NCBI RefSeq assembly: GCF_017656495.1
Contig: NZ_JACDNS010000017.1
Span: forward strand, 1 to 44,694
Length of the DNA: 44,694 nucleotides
DNA from: Thermococcus sp.
GTDB lineage: Archaea; Methanobacteriota_B; Thermococci; Thermococcales; Thermococcaceae
Direction: 5' to 3'
Shown: piece after piece, positions 26,438 through 34,444 of the stretch
Position numbering within the stretch: the stretch's first letter is position 1
Layout of the letters: the number at the start of each line of letters is the position of its first letter
Position numbers and translations under genes: made by a program
The notes under the pieces: model-generated
Seen by the model: only the letters and a program-made list of their open reading frames with translations
What the model was told of the DNA's origin: nothing
The model's database searches: none

Positions 26438-26743
26438 TATCTCCTTTCAAGTATTTCAACGCCCCTCAGAAGAGCGTCACCATTACTTAGTTTATGCCTT
26501 TATAAAACTTTGCATTATGAGTGCTCTTGAAAACTGCAAAAATGTGCTCAAAATTGCAAGTGAGATATGAGGTGTTTTTTGAAGTAATTAAATGTCTTAT
26601 CGGGTTAATTTACAGTTTTCTCCCCCAGTAGTGCTATTTTAAGCTGAAACTTTTATGTTCTAAACTTTTGGTTCAGAAAATCCTTTTATCCTAAAGTTTT
26701 CATAACAAATCATGAAGAGAAATTCAGAGATGGAGGGAGACTA
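26438..26743. promoter_or_regulatory. Divergent intergenic region between the TRAM gene and the hydrogenase island
   Basis: No gene is evident in these 306 bp. The TRAM promoter (minus-strand TTTTATAAAGG) lies at about 26502-26512. On the plus side there is a SurR-like site at 26657-26673 and TATA-like TCCTTTTATCC at about 26681-26691. A leader follows that ends with GGAGGGAG five bases before the ATG at 26744. Confidence 0.55.
26657..26679 (+). promoter_or_regulatory. SurR binding site upstream of the Frh-like hydrogenase operon
   Basis: GTTCTAAAC-TTTTG-GTTCAGAAA matches GTTn3AACn5GTT exactly and the extended GTTn3AACn5GTTn3AAC with only the last bases differing. It lies directly upstream of the likely BRE/TATA, the position from which SurR activates hydrogenase genes in Pyrococcus when sulfur is absent. 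Confidence 0.7.
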
Positions 26744-27925
26744 ATGGGTGAGTATCTCCAAATAGATGAGCTCTGTAGAGTTGCTGGCGAGGCCAAGTTG
26801 GTACTTTATCACGAAAATGGGGAAGTTAAACAAGCTAATTTAATTGCTACTGCGCCGGTGAGAGGATTTGAAAAGTTAGTCATTGGAAAAAATCCTCTCT
26901 TTGCTGTTGAAGCTGTCATGAGGATTTGTGGTCTTTGTCACTCATCCCATGGAAATGCAGCAGCAGAAGCAATAGAAAATGCTTTGGGAATTTTACCTCC
27001 TAGAAATGGTCTGCTAATTAGAGAGGCTCTTGGTTTAGTGAACAGGATTCAAAGCCATATTCTTCAATTGGTAATGATTGCTGGAGATTTCATAATTGAG
27101 GAGAAGAGAATGGAAGTTATCTTTAAGCTGATGGCCCTTCACGGAAAGATAAGCGATTATCTGCTCAAACTGGGTGGTGCTGCAACCCATCCGCCTTATT
27201 TGACGGTTGGTGGTCTCTTAAAAGTTCCGAAGTGGAGTGTATTCAATAATCTTAAGGCTAGACTTCCAGAACTTAAGTCACTCTGGGCTGAGATAATGCC
27301 TTACTTACTGGATGAGGGATATTTAACTGAGATTGCTATGGAGCTTAAAGAAAAGAAGTTTACTCCTGAATATCTCGCTTCACACATGTTCTATGGTGAC
27401 GAGTACAATGTTTCTCCAGATGCCGTGAAGACAGTTCCTTACTGGGACTATAAGGGTGAGAACGAAGACATAGCAAAAGAGGCTACAACACAAGTTGCAT
27501 TTTATAAAGGAAAAGCTGTTGAAGTTGGTCCTAGAGCAAGAATGGTTGTTTATCGGTCTTTCAGAGACAACTCTCTCTTTGGTATTCACTTGGCGAGAGT
27601 TGAAGAAATAACAATAGCCCTCGAAAGGTTGGAAGAAATTCTCGACCAAATCAATATGAATGAACCTTTTAGAACTCAGAACATAATCTTTGGGCCTGGA
27701 AGAGGAGTTGGGGTTTATGAGGCTCCAAGGGGAACGTTATTCCACTATGTAGAACTTGGAGAAGAGGGCAGGATTCAGAATTTCAAGATAGTGGTTCCAA
27801 CAATGTTCAACATCCCAATCATGGAAGAAGCAGCAGTAGGGCTTAGCATTCAAGCTGCAGAGGCTGTTATGCGTTTGTATGACCCTTGTATACCCTGTAC
27901 AACCCACGTTGTGGAGTTGAGGTGA
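26744..27925 (+). CDS. frhA: Frh-type [NiFe] hydrogenase large subunit (FrhA-like, copy 1)
   Basis: The 393-residue protein has the N-terminal nickel motif RICGLCHSSH and the C-terminal motif DPCIPCTTH. The four cysteines bind the NiFe site, and a five-residue tail after the His (VVELR) is the expected maturation-cleaved peptide. Overall it resembles the alpha subunit of F420-reducing (group 3) hydrogenases. Thermococcales generally lack F420; the homologous complex in T. onnurineus is reported to pass electrons to thioredoxin reductase. The gene starts an operon with frhG and frhB. Confidence 0.92.
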   Translation: MGEYLQIDELCRVAGEAKLVLYHENGEVKQANLIATAPVRGFEKLVIGKNPLFAVEAVMRICGLCHSSHGNAAAEAIENALGILPPRNGLLIREALGLVNRIQSHILQLVMIAGDFIIEEKRMEVIFKLMALHGKISDYLLKLGGAATHPPYLTVGGLLKVPKWSVFNNLKARLPELKSLWAEIMPYLLDEGYLTEIAMELKEKKFTPEYLASHMFYGDEYNVSPDAVKTVPYWDYKGENEDIAKEATTQVAFYKGKAVEVGPRARMVVYRSFRDNSLFGIHLARVEEITIALERLEEILDQINMNEPFRTQNIIFGPGRGVGVYEAPRGTLFHYVELGEEGRIQNFKIVVPTMFNIPIMEEAAVGLSIQAAEAVMRLYDPCIPCTTHVVELR

Positions 27926-27930
27926 GCAAA

Positions 27931-28608
27931 ATGGAGAAATTAAAAGTCCTTCATGTTGATATTGGAGGTTGTGAAGGCTGTAATGTAAGCATTTTAAGAG
28001 CATTTCCAAATGTTCAAGACTTTGTTGAATTAAACATGAAATACCTTGCAAAGAAAACCTGTGCTGAGGACAAGTATGACATGGTGATCATAACTGGCGG
28101 AGTTTGCATGAATGAGCCTCATATAATTGAGAAGGTAAAAAGCCTTAGAGAGAAGGCAAGCACTCTCGTTGCTTTTGGTTCATGTGCGACATTTGGAGGA
28201 ATTTTAAGGTTCTGTAGGGGTGGACAAGAGCCCAGGCCAGATCATAGAAACTTCCAGCCTATAAACAGTGTTGTTAAGGTTGATTATTCGATTCCAGGTT
28301 GTCCTCCAACCCCCCAAATGGTTCAATCATTCTTTAAGTTCTTCATAGCTGGTGATGAGAGGAGACTCAGATTGTTTAAAGTTTGTGCAGACATCAAGAA
28401 GCTCAGTGGTTTCGACTTAATTGATGATATAGTCTTAACAGGTCTTTGCATTGGTTGCGGTGCATGTGAACTATCATGCCCAACACAAGCAATTAAGATG
28501 ATAGATAAGAGACCTAATCTTATAGCCGAAAAATGTATTCGTTGTGGAACGTGCTATGTGAGATGTCCTCGTGCATCTCAACTGCTTTGTATGGGGGGTA
28601 AGATATGA
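27931..28608 (+). CDS. frhG: Frh-type hydrogenase small subunit (FrhG-like)
   Basis: The 225-residue protein has the small-subunit proximal-cluster cysteines (DIGGCEGCNVS, FGSCATFGG and PGCPPTPQ). A C-terminal ferredoxin domain with two [4Fe-4S] motifs follows, CIGCGACELSCPTQAI and CIRCGTCYVRCP. This is the FrhG layout. It lies five bases after frhA and overlaps frhB as ATGA. The ATG at 27931 follows GAGGTGA; the frame opens upstream at 27886 within frhA but that start is not credible. Confidence 0.92.
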   Translation: MEKLKVLHVDIGGCEGCNVSILRAFPNVQDFVELNMKYLAKKTCAEDKYDMVIITGGVCMNEPHIIEKVKSLREKASTLVAFGSCATFGGILRFCRGGQEPRPDHRNFQPINSVVKVDYSIPGCPPTPQMVQSFFKFFIAGDERRLRLFKVCADIKKLSGFDLIDDIVLTGLCIGCGACELSCPTQAIKMIDKRPNLIAEKCIRCGTCYVRCPRASQLLCMGGKI

Positions 28609-29438
28609 TTAGTTTAGCATCAGATAATCTCTTGGGAACTGTCTTTGGAGTTTATTTAGCAAGAGCTAAGGACGAAGAGATAAGGAAAATAAAAGTTGCA
28701 AGTGGTGGGGCAGTCACAGCTCTACTGACCTATGCTCTTGAGAAAGGTATAGTTGATGGTGTTGTTACAGCAAAGAGAATAAAAGGACTTGAGGGGCAAG
28801 CAATTGTTGCTCATGATAAAAAGGAGCTATTAGAGGCAGCTGGAAATAAATGGAGTATAGTTCCCTTTGCAGCGAGAATGAAAGCAAAGATTGAGGAAGA
28901 AAACTTACAGAGAGTTGCTTTAGTATGTCTACCATGTCAAGCACAGTTTTTCGGTCAAATGAGAGACTTTCCACTTTTAGAAACTGATTTCGGTGAAAGA
29001 ATAAAGTATATAATAAGCCTGTTCTGTATGGGAACATTTGCTTTTGAAGCATTCCTTAACTATCTCAGAATGAAATACGGAATAAAAGCGGAGCAAATAA
29101 AAGACATAGCTCTTAAAAAGGATTTTCTTGAAATAATATATGATGACACAACACTCGCTCTGCCAATTGAGGAGGTATATTCATATCTCCAAGCCGGTTG
29201 TTTAGTATGTACAGATTACACTGGAACATGGAGTGACATATCAGCTGGATTTGTAGAGAGTGAGCCAGGATGGACAGTTCTTATAGCGAGAAATCCAAGA
29301 GCCGAGGAACTTATCAAAAATGCAGAGAAAGAAGGATACTTAGAGCTGAAAGAAGGTTCACATGTGATTGGAGAGGTTTTAAAGAAAGCGAGAGAAAAAC
29401 TCGCAAGAGCACAGCAAAACATGATGTACCTGCTTTAG
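28605..29438 (+). CDS. frhB: FrhB-like flavin/Fe-S subunit of the hydrogenase
   Basis: The 277-residue protein matches the coenzyme F420 hydrogenase/dehydrogenase beta family. KVASGGAVTALLTYALEKGIVDGVV at the N-terminus is followed by VALVCLPCQAQFFGQMRD, and CLVCTDYTGTWSDISAGFV binds Fe-S. FrhB carries FAD and passes electrons between the Fe-S chain and the soluble acceptor. Its final acceptor here is unlikely to be F420, since this lineage is not known to make it. The T-rich sequence after the stop may terminate the transcript. Confidence 0.9.
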   Translation: MISLASDNLLGTVFGVYLARAKDEEIRKIKVASGGAVTALLTYALEKGIVDGVVTAKRIKGLEGQAIVAHDKKELLEAAGNKWSIVPFAARMKAKIEEENLQRVALVCLPCQAQFFGQMRDFPLLETDFGERIKYIISLFCMGTFAFEAFLNYLRMKYGIKAEQIKDIALKKDFLEIIYDDTTLALPIEEVYSYLQAGCLVCTDYTGTWSDISAGFVESEPGWTVLIARNPRAEELIKNAEKEGYLELKEGSHVIGEVLKKAREKLARAQQNMMYLL

Positions 29439-29466
29439 CTTTTTAGAAAGTTTTTTATTTTTGGCT
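29439..29466 (+). terminator. T-rich terminator and possible promoter between frhB and the second large-subunit gene
   Basis: CTTTTTAGAAAG is followed by a T6 run at 29451-29456 and TATTTTTGG. The T tracts suit archaeal termination. The AT-rich core also lies about 25-30 bp before the ATG at 29482, so it may double as a weak promoter for a leaderless message. Confidence 0.35.
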
Positions 29467-29481
29467 TCAAAATTTTAAGAC

Positions 29482-30687
29482 ATGAATGAATTTAAGAGTA
29501 CACTAGACTACATACCTCTTGAGAGCATTACAAGAATAATGGGTGAAGCCAAGCTGGTTTTTCAGCAAGAGGATGGTATAGTCCAAGATGCTTTTTTTAT
29601 ATCAACTGCTCCTTTAAGGGGTTTTGAAAAACTAGTTATTGGCAAAGACTCACTTTTTACAATCAAGGCTGTTATGAGAATTTGTGGTGTTTGTCACGTT
29701 GCTCATGCAAATGCTGCTGCTGAAGCTATAGAAAATGCTGTTGGTATTTCCCCCCCCAGGAATGCTCTACTGATGAGGGAGCTACTGGGTTTAGTCAACA
29801 GGATTCAAACACACACTCTTCTTCTTATCATGGTTAGTGCAGATATGATTGTTGAGGGAAAGAGAAATGAGCTAATTTTCAGCCTAATTAGGTTGTATGA
29901 TAAAGTTAGTGATTATCTGCTTAAATTGGGAGGAGGAGCAACTCACCCACCTTATTTAACGGTAGGTGGTATTTCAAAAGTACCAAAGTGGAGTGTTTTG
30001 AATCACTTAAAAGCAAAACTTTCAAAAATTGAAAAGGAGTGGGAGAATATCAAATATTTCCTTTTAGATGAGGACAATCTTACGGAAATTGCAGATGAAC
30101 TGAGAGCAAAAATGGTAAGAAATGAGTTTCTTGCATCTGATTTATTCTTTGGAGACAAATATAAAGTTCCCTTTAAAGAAATCCAAACTATCCCCTACTG
30201 GGAATATAGGGAAGAACCAAGGAAGCTTGTAAACGAAGCTACAGTCATGGTTGCTTTTTATAAAGGAAAGGCAGTTGAAGTCGGTCCCAGGGCAAGGCTC
30301 ATACTCTTCACGCCTTTCAAGGGGATATCCCTCTTTGGCCTCTATGCTGCAAGAATATTGGAGATAGATCTTGCTTTTGAGAGAATGAAGGAAATTTTCA
30401 ATAACATCAATATAAAAGAACCGTTTAGAAGGCAAAACATGATCTTTGGGCCTGGAAGAGGAATTGGAGTTTATGAGGCTCCGAGAGGAACTTTATTCCA
30501 CTACGTAGAGCTTGATGAGGAGGGAAAGATTAGCAAGTTGAAAATAGTCACTCCCACAATGTTCAATATTCCAATAATTGAAAGTGCTGTTAAAGGATTA
30601 ACGGTTGAAGCTGCTGAAGCCGCTGTTAGGCTGTTTGACCCGTGTATACCATGCACCACTCATGTGGAATATATACAGAAAAATTGA
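29482..30687 (+). CDS. Second Frh-type hydrogenase large subunit (orphan FrhA paralogue)
   Basis: The 401-residue protein aligns by eye with the product at 26744 along its whole length, with well over half the residues alike and few gaps. It keeps RICGVCHVAH and DPCIPCTTH, so all four NiFe ligands are present, and it has a seven-residue tail. No second small subunit gene follows; FdhD is next. No Shine-Dalgarno precedes the ATG, so the mRNA may be leaderless. It may share FrhG/FrhB with copy 1 as an alternative catalytic subunit. Confidence 0.9.
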   Translation: MNEFKSTLDYIPLESITRIMGEAKLVFQQEDGIVQDAFFISTAPLRGFEKLVIGKDSLFTIKAVMRICGVCHVAHANAAAEAIENAVGISPPRNALLMRELLGLVNRIQTHTLLLIMVSADMIVEGKRNELIFSLIRLYDKVSDYLLKLGGGATHPPYLTVGGISKVPKWSVLNHLKAKLSKIEKEWENIKYFLLDEDNLTEIADELRAKMVRNEFLASDLFFGDKYKVPFKEIQTIPYWEYREEPRKLVNEATVMVAFYKGKAVEVGPRARLILFTPFKGISLFGLYAARILEIDLAFERMKEIFNNINIKEPFRRQNMIFGPGRGIGVYEAPRGTLFHYVELDEEGKISKLKIVTPTMFNIPIIESAVKGLTVEAAEAAVRLFDPCIPCTTHVEYIQKN

Positions 30688-30721
30688 AAAACCACTCACA
30701 TACTCTAACTCTGGTGGTCAA

Positions 30722-31501
30722 ATGATAAAGAAGGTAAGGATTTTTAGATGGGAGAATGGCATGAAAACTCTTGATGATTATGTCTGTATTGAGGAGAGAT
30801 TTGAAATTTACATAGTTCACGATAACTTTGAAGAGTTTCTTGCCGAACTTCCTGCCTCGCCGAGCCAGCTTAGGGAACTTGGAGCTGGTTTCGTTGTCTG
30901 TGAGGGATATGAAAAAGCCGAGAAGATTATTGACAGCTGGGTTGAGGGGCAGAGAATTTACGTAAAAGTCAGGGACACGAACATTGGCAGCTTGAGGAAT
31001 GAAGTAACCATAAGGCATACGCCTTGTGGGGATTCATATAAGGCTAGGAAAGGTGAAGTCATAGGCGGAAAAGCTGGGGACATAAAAGTATCCCCTGAAT
31101 TCATCTTGAGGATATCTTCATCTATGACTCAGCTTGCAGAGACGTGGAGAAAGACTGGAGGGACTCATTGGGCAGCCCTTTTCGATAGAGAGGGCAATGT
31201 ACTTGGATTTAGTGAGGATATAGGTAGACACAATGCCGTTGATAAAGTAGTTGGGTATGCGGTTCTCAATGGATTAAACTTAAGTGAGTTAATCTTGGCT
31301 TCAAGTGGCAGAATGCCCCATGGCATGGTTAGGAAGATAGTTAATGCGGGCATACCTATTGTGATAACTAAATCTCCACCAACAGACAAGGGGGTCGAGC
31401 TTGCAAGAATGCATAATATAACATTGATTGGATTCGCAAGAGGGAAAAGGTTTAATATATATAGTGGTGAACATAGATTATTAAATCAAGCTAGAACCTG
31501 A
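30722..31501 (+). CDS. fdhD: Formate dehydrogenase accessory sulfurtransferase FdhD
   Basis: The 259-residue protein has family motifs TGGTHWAALFD, SEDIGRHNAVDKVVG, LASSGRMPHGMV, GIPIVITKSPPTDKGVELA and GFARGKRFNIYS. FdhD transfers sulfur to the molybdenum/tungsten bis-MGD cofactor, a step essential for formate dehydrogenase. The usual CxxC loop appears as HTPCGDSY, with only one cysteine. The ATG at 30722 follows GGTGGT, 34 bp after the second frhA-like gene. It supports maturation of the FdhA encoded immediately downstream. Confidence 0.92.
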   Translation: MIKKVRIFRWENGMKTLDDYVCIEERFEIYIVHDNFEEFLAELPASPSQLRELGAGFVVCEGYEKAEKIIDSWVEGQRIYVKVRDTNIGSLRNEVTIRHTPCGDSYKARKGEVIGGKAGDIKVSPEFILRISSSMTQLAETWRKTGGTHWAALFDREGNVLGFSEDIGRHNAVDKVVGYAVLNGLNLSELILASSGRMPHGMVRKIVNAGIPIVITKSPPTDKGVELARMHNITLIGFARGKRFNIYSGEHRLLNQART

Positions 31502-31795
31502 GCAAAACTTGGCCTCTTTGCTCTATTTAACATTGGTTCACATATTAAACAATTCTGTTTTTAATTAAGTTTGTTTAATTTGTGTGCATTGGAGTATACA
31601 AAACAATTTAAGAAAAGGACTCTCGTGGCTTTATTTTGCTATATCTCAATCATTATAACCTTTTGTTAAGAACTAAGCTATAAAAAAAGAGTTTTAAAGG
31701 AAAGCGTTTAACACGATGTTGAAGCAGATATGGGCACTAAAATATACTAGTACATTAAAGAGCATATCTGTACACTAACTTAGGAGGTGTTCCGC
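31502..31795 (+). promoter_or_regulatory. Promoter and leader of the formate hydrogenlyase operon
   Basis: A SurR-type half-site GTTAAGAAC is at 31665-31673, directly before TATA-like CTATAAAAAA (31678-31687). A second AT-rich element, GTTTTAAAGG, is at 31691-31700. The presumed leader contains an inverted repeat, CAGATATG (31725-31732) and CATATCTG (31763-31770), and direct repeats GTACATTAA (31750-31758) and GTACACTAA (31770-31778) spaced 20 bp apart. It ends with GGAGGTG before a TTG start. No gene is seen in these 294 bp. Confidence 0.6.
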
Positions 31796-33928
31796 TTGGC
31801 GGAAGAATTAATACCTGTAGTGTGTCCCTATTGTGGGGTTGGATGTAGGCTATACATAAGGGTAGTAGATGGGTATCCAGTGGGTATAGAGTACGCAACC
31901 GACATACCTGGGATATCAAATGAAAAGGGCAAACTCTGTCCCAAGGGTAACGCAGTAATTGAGTACCTCTTGGCAAAGGACAGGCTCAAGAAGCCATTAA
32001 AGGCTAAGGAGCAAGGAAAATTCGTTGAGATTAGCTGGAGTGAAGCAATTAAAGAAGTCGCTGAGAGATTGAAGACATATGCAAAAGATGATCCAAATCA
32101 ATTAATGTTCTTCGGTTCTGCAAGAACATTTAACGAACCAAACTATCTCATCCAAAAGCTTGCAAGAATGCTTGGCACAAACAACGTTGACCACTGTGCT
32201 CGTTTGTGCCACGCCCCAACTGTTTCTGGATTGAAACAAGTATTTGGAGCAGGTGCAATGACCAACACTTACAAGGACATTGAAGAGGCGGATGTCATCT
32301 TTATCATTGGTCACAACTATGCAGAAACCCATCCAGTTGGATTTAGATACGTTCTCAAGGCTAAGGAGAGAGGAGCAAAGGTTATTGTTGCAGATCCAAG
32401 ATTTACAAGAACAGCTTGGTTTGCAGACATATTCTTGCAGCACTACCCAGGAACTGATATTGCATTAATAAACGGTCTCATTCACGTCATAATCAAAGAA
32501 AAGCTCTATGATGCAAAGTTCGTAAGAGAGAGGTGTGTTGGTTTCGATGAAGTCGTTAAGGCTGTTGAAAAGTTCACACCAGAATACGTTGAGAAGATAA
32601 CCGGTGTCCCAGCTGACCTTATAGTTGAGGCTGCAAGAACCTTTGCTACAGCAGGAAAAGGTGTTATAACCTGGGCTATGGGTCTGACACAGCATACTCA
32701 CGGTCACGATAACGTTAGGCTCTTGGGAACACTTTCAGCAATCTGTGGATATCAGGGAAAAGAAGGCTGTGGCTGTGCACCAATGAGAGGCCAAAACAAC
32801 GTTCAGGGAGCATGTGATATGGCTGCCCTACCAAACGTCTTCCCAGGCTATCAGGCAGTTACTAACCCAGAGAAGAGGAAGTTCTTCGAAGAGTTCTGGG
32901 GTGTTGAGCTGAACGGAGAAGTTGGTCTTACAGTCATCGAAGCAGCACATGCAATTGACGAAGGAAAGGTCAAAGCCTACTATATCATGGGTGAGAACCC
33001 AGTTATTAGTGATGCAAACGCAAACCACGTGATCAAAGCACTGCAGAAGCTTGAGTTCATGGTTGTCCAGGACATAGTTCCAACACCAACAATGGAGTTT
33101 GCTGACATTGTTCTGCCAGCTGCTGCAATGCTTGAGAACGAAGGTTCTCTCACAAACACAGAGAGAAGAGTACAGTGGAGCTTCCCAGCAGTTAAACCAC
33201 CAGGAGAGGCGAGGCCAGACTGGTGGATTTTGAGCGAGGTTGGTAAGGCAGTTGGATTTGACAGAGATGGCTCAAAAGGATTCAGATACAACGAGGCTGC
33301 TGATGTTTTGAGAGAGATCAACGCATGTACACCACAATACAGAGGAATCACCCCAGAGAGGCTCAAGGCTAACTTGGCTGGAATCCACTGGCCATGCCCA
33401 AGCCCAGACCACCCAGGAACAAGATTCCTTTACAAGGACAGGTTCCTTACCCCAGATGGAAAAGCCCACTTAGCAGCAGTTGACTACAGAGGACCAGTTG
33501 AGCTTCCAGATGAGGAGTATCCATTCATACTCACAACAATGAGATACGTTGGAATGTATCACACACTGACAATGACTGGAAGAAGTGAGGCTTTGGTTAA
33601 GAGATGGAAGGAGCCATTGGCAGAGATTCATCCAGATGATGCAGCCAAGCTCGGCATAAGGACAGTGGATTGGATCAAGATTGAGACAAGGAGAGGTGTC
33701 TATCCAATCAGGGCTAAGGTCACTAGGGCTGTTAAGAAGGGCGTTATTGCAGTTCCATGGCACTGGGCTGCTAACGTTCTCACGAACGATGCATTAGACC
33801 CAGTAGCAAAGATTCCAGAGACGAAGGCATGTGCATGTAGAGTTGCAAAGATTAGCGAAGAAGAGGCAAAGAAGCTCATGGAGAAGCTTCCACAGATCAT
33901 ACCAAGAATTGAAGTTGTTAAGGGGTGA
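31796..33928 (+). CDS. fdhA: Formate dehydrogenase catalytic subunit, Cys type
   Basis: The 710-residue molybdopterin oxidoreductase has an N-terminal [4Fe-4S] motif CPYCGVGCRLYIRV with a fourth Cys in GKLCPKGN. CARLCHAPTVSGLK follows, in which Cys replaces the selenocysteine of E. coli FdhH, with the adjacent catalytic His. bis-MGD-binding motifs GENPVISDAN and MTGRSEALVKRW come later. It oxidises formate to CO2 and feeds electrons to the next gene product. The TTG at 31796 follows GGAGGTG by six bases and is preferred; the GTG at 31787 overlaps the Shine-Dalgarno. Confidence 0.95.
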   Translation: MAEELIPVVCPYCGVGCRLYIRVVDGYPVGIEYATDIPGISNEKGKLCPKGNAVIEYLLAKDRLKKPLKAKEQGKFVEISWSEAIKEVAERLKTYAKDDPNQLMFFGSARTFNEPNYLIQKLARMLGTNNVDHCARLCHAPTVSGLKQVFGAGAMTNTYKDIEEADVIFIIGHNYAETHPVGFRYVLKAKERGAKVIVADPRFTRTAWFADIFLQHYPGTDIALINGLIHVIIKEKLYDAKFVRERCVGFDEVVKAVEKFTPEYVEKITGVPADLIVEAARTFATAGKGVITWAMGLTQHTHGHDNVRLLGTLSAICGYQGKEGCGCAPMRGQNNVQGACDMAALPNVFPGYQAVTNPEKRKFFEEFWGVELNGEVGLTVIEAAHAIDEGKVKAYYIMGENPVISDANANHVIKALQKLEFMVVQDIVPTPTMEFADIVLPAAAMLENEGSLTNTERRVQWSFPAVKPPGEARPDWWILSEVGKAVGFDRDGSKGFRYNEAADVLREINACTPQYRGITPERLKANLAGIHWPCPSPDHPGTRFLYKDRFLTPDGKAHLAAVDYRGPVELPDEEYPFILTTMRYVGMYHTLTMTGRSEALVKRWKEPLAEIHPDDAAKLGIRTVDWIKIETRRGVYPIRAKVTRAVKKGVIAVPWHWAANVLTNDALDPVAKIPETKACACRVAKISEEEAKKLMEKLPQIIPRIEVVKG

Positions 33929-33933
33929 TTTAA

Positions 33934-34434
33934 ATGGCTAGGAAGACCATCTTTATTGATTTTTCCAAATGTATTGAGTGCAGGGCTTGTGAGGTAGCAT
34001 GTGAGAGAGAGCACAACGGAATGTCATTCATAAATGTCTTTGAATGGCAAGAGATGGCCGCTATGGCTTTGAACTGTAGGCACTGTGAAGCTGCTCCGTG
34101 TGTTGAGGTCTGTCCAACTAACGCTCTTTACAGAGATGAAGATGGTGCTGTCATCTTGGCTCCTCAGAGATGTATCGGATGTCTCATGTGTGGAATAGTT
34201 TGTCCCTTTGGAATTCCAGAGCTTGACTTGATAAACAAGATAATGGGCAAGTGTGACCTCTGTGCTCACAGAAGAAAGGAAGGAAAAGAGCCTGCTTGTG
34301 CTGCTACATGCCCAACTGATGCCTTGATCTTCGGAGACTTTGATGAGATACAGAGGAGAAGGAGAGAGAAGTTCACCGAAAAAGCTATTGAAGTTGCAAA
34401 GAAGGCTGAGAAGATTTCACTCTTGGGCGTCTGA
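33934..34434 (+). CDS. Four-cluster polyferredoxin subunit (HycB/FdhB-like)
   Basis: The 166-residue protein has four [4Fe-4S] groups: CIECRACEVACEREH, CRHCEAAPCVEVCP, CIGCLMCGIVCPFG and CDLCAHRRKEGKEPACAATCP. This is the layout of HycB, CooF and the electron-transfer subunits of formate dehydrogenases. It carries electrons from FdhA to the membrane hydrogenase. It starts 5 bp after fdhA with GGGGTGATTTAA before the ATG, and the next gene follows by 10 bp. Confidence 0.92.
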   Translation: MARKTIFIDFSKCIECRACEVACEREHNGMSFINVFEWQEMAAMALNCRHCEAAPCVEVCPTNALYRDEDGAVILAPQRCIGCLMCGIVCPFGIPELDLINKIMGKCDLCAHRRKEGKEPACAATCPTDALIFGDFDEIQRRRREKFTEKAIEVAKKAEKISLLGV

Positions 34435-34444
34435 GGTGGTTGAA

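Noticed and set aside
32102-32443. Cys-rich minus-strand frame inside fdhA
   Set aside because: The cysteines arise from antisense reading of common fdhA codons and do not form a conserved metal motif.
31796-33928. Selenocysteine in formate dehydrogenase
   Set aside because: The active-site position reads Cys (CARLCHAPTVSGL), there is no in-frame TGA, and Thermococcales are not known to use selenocysteine.
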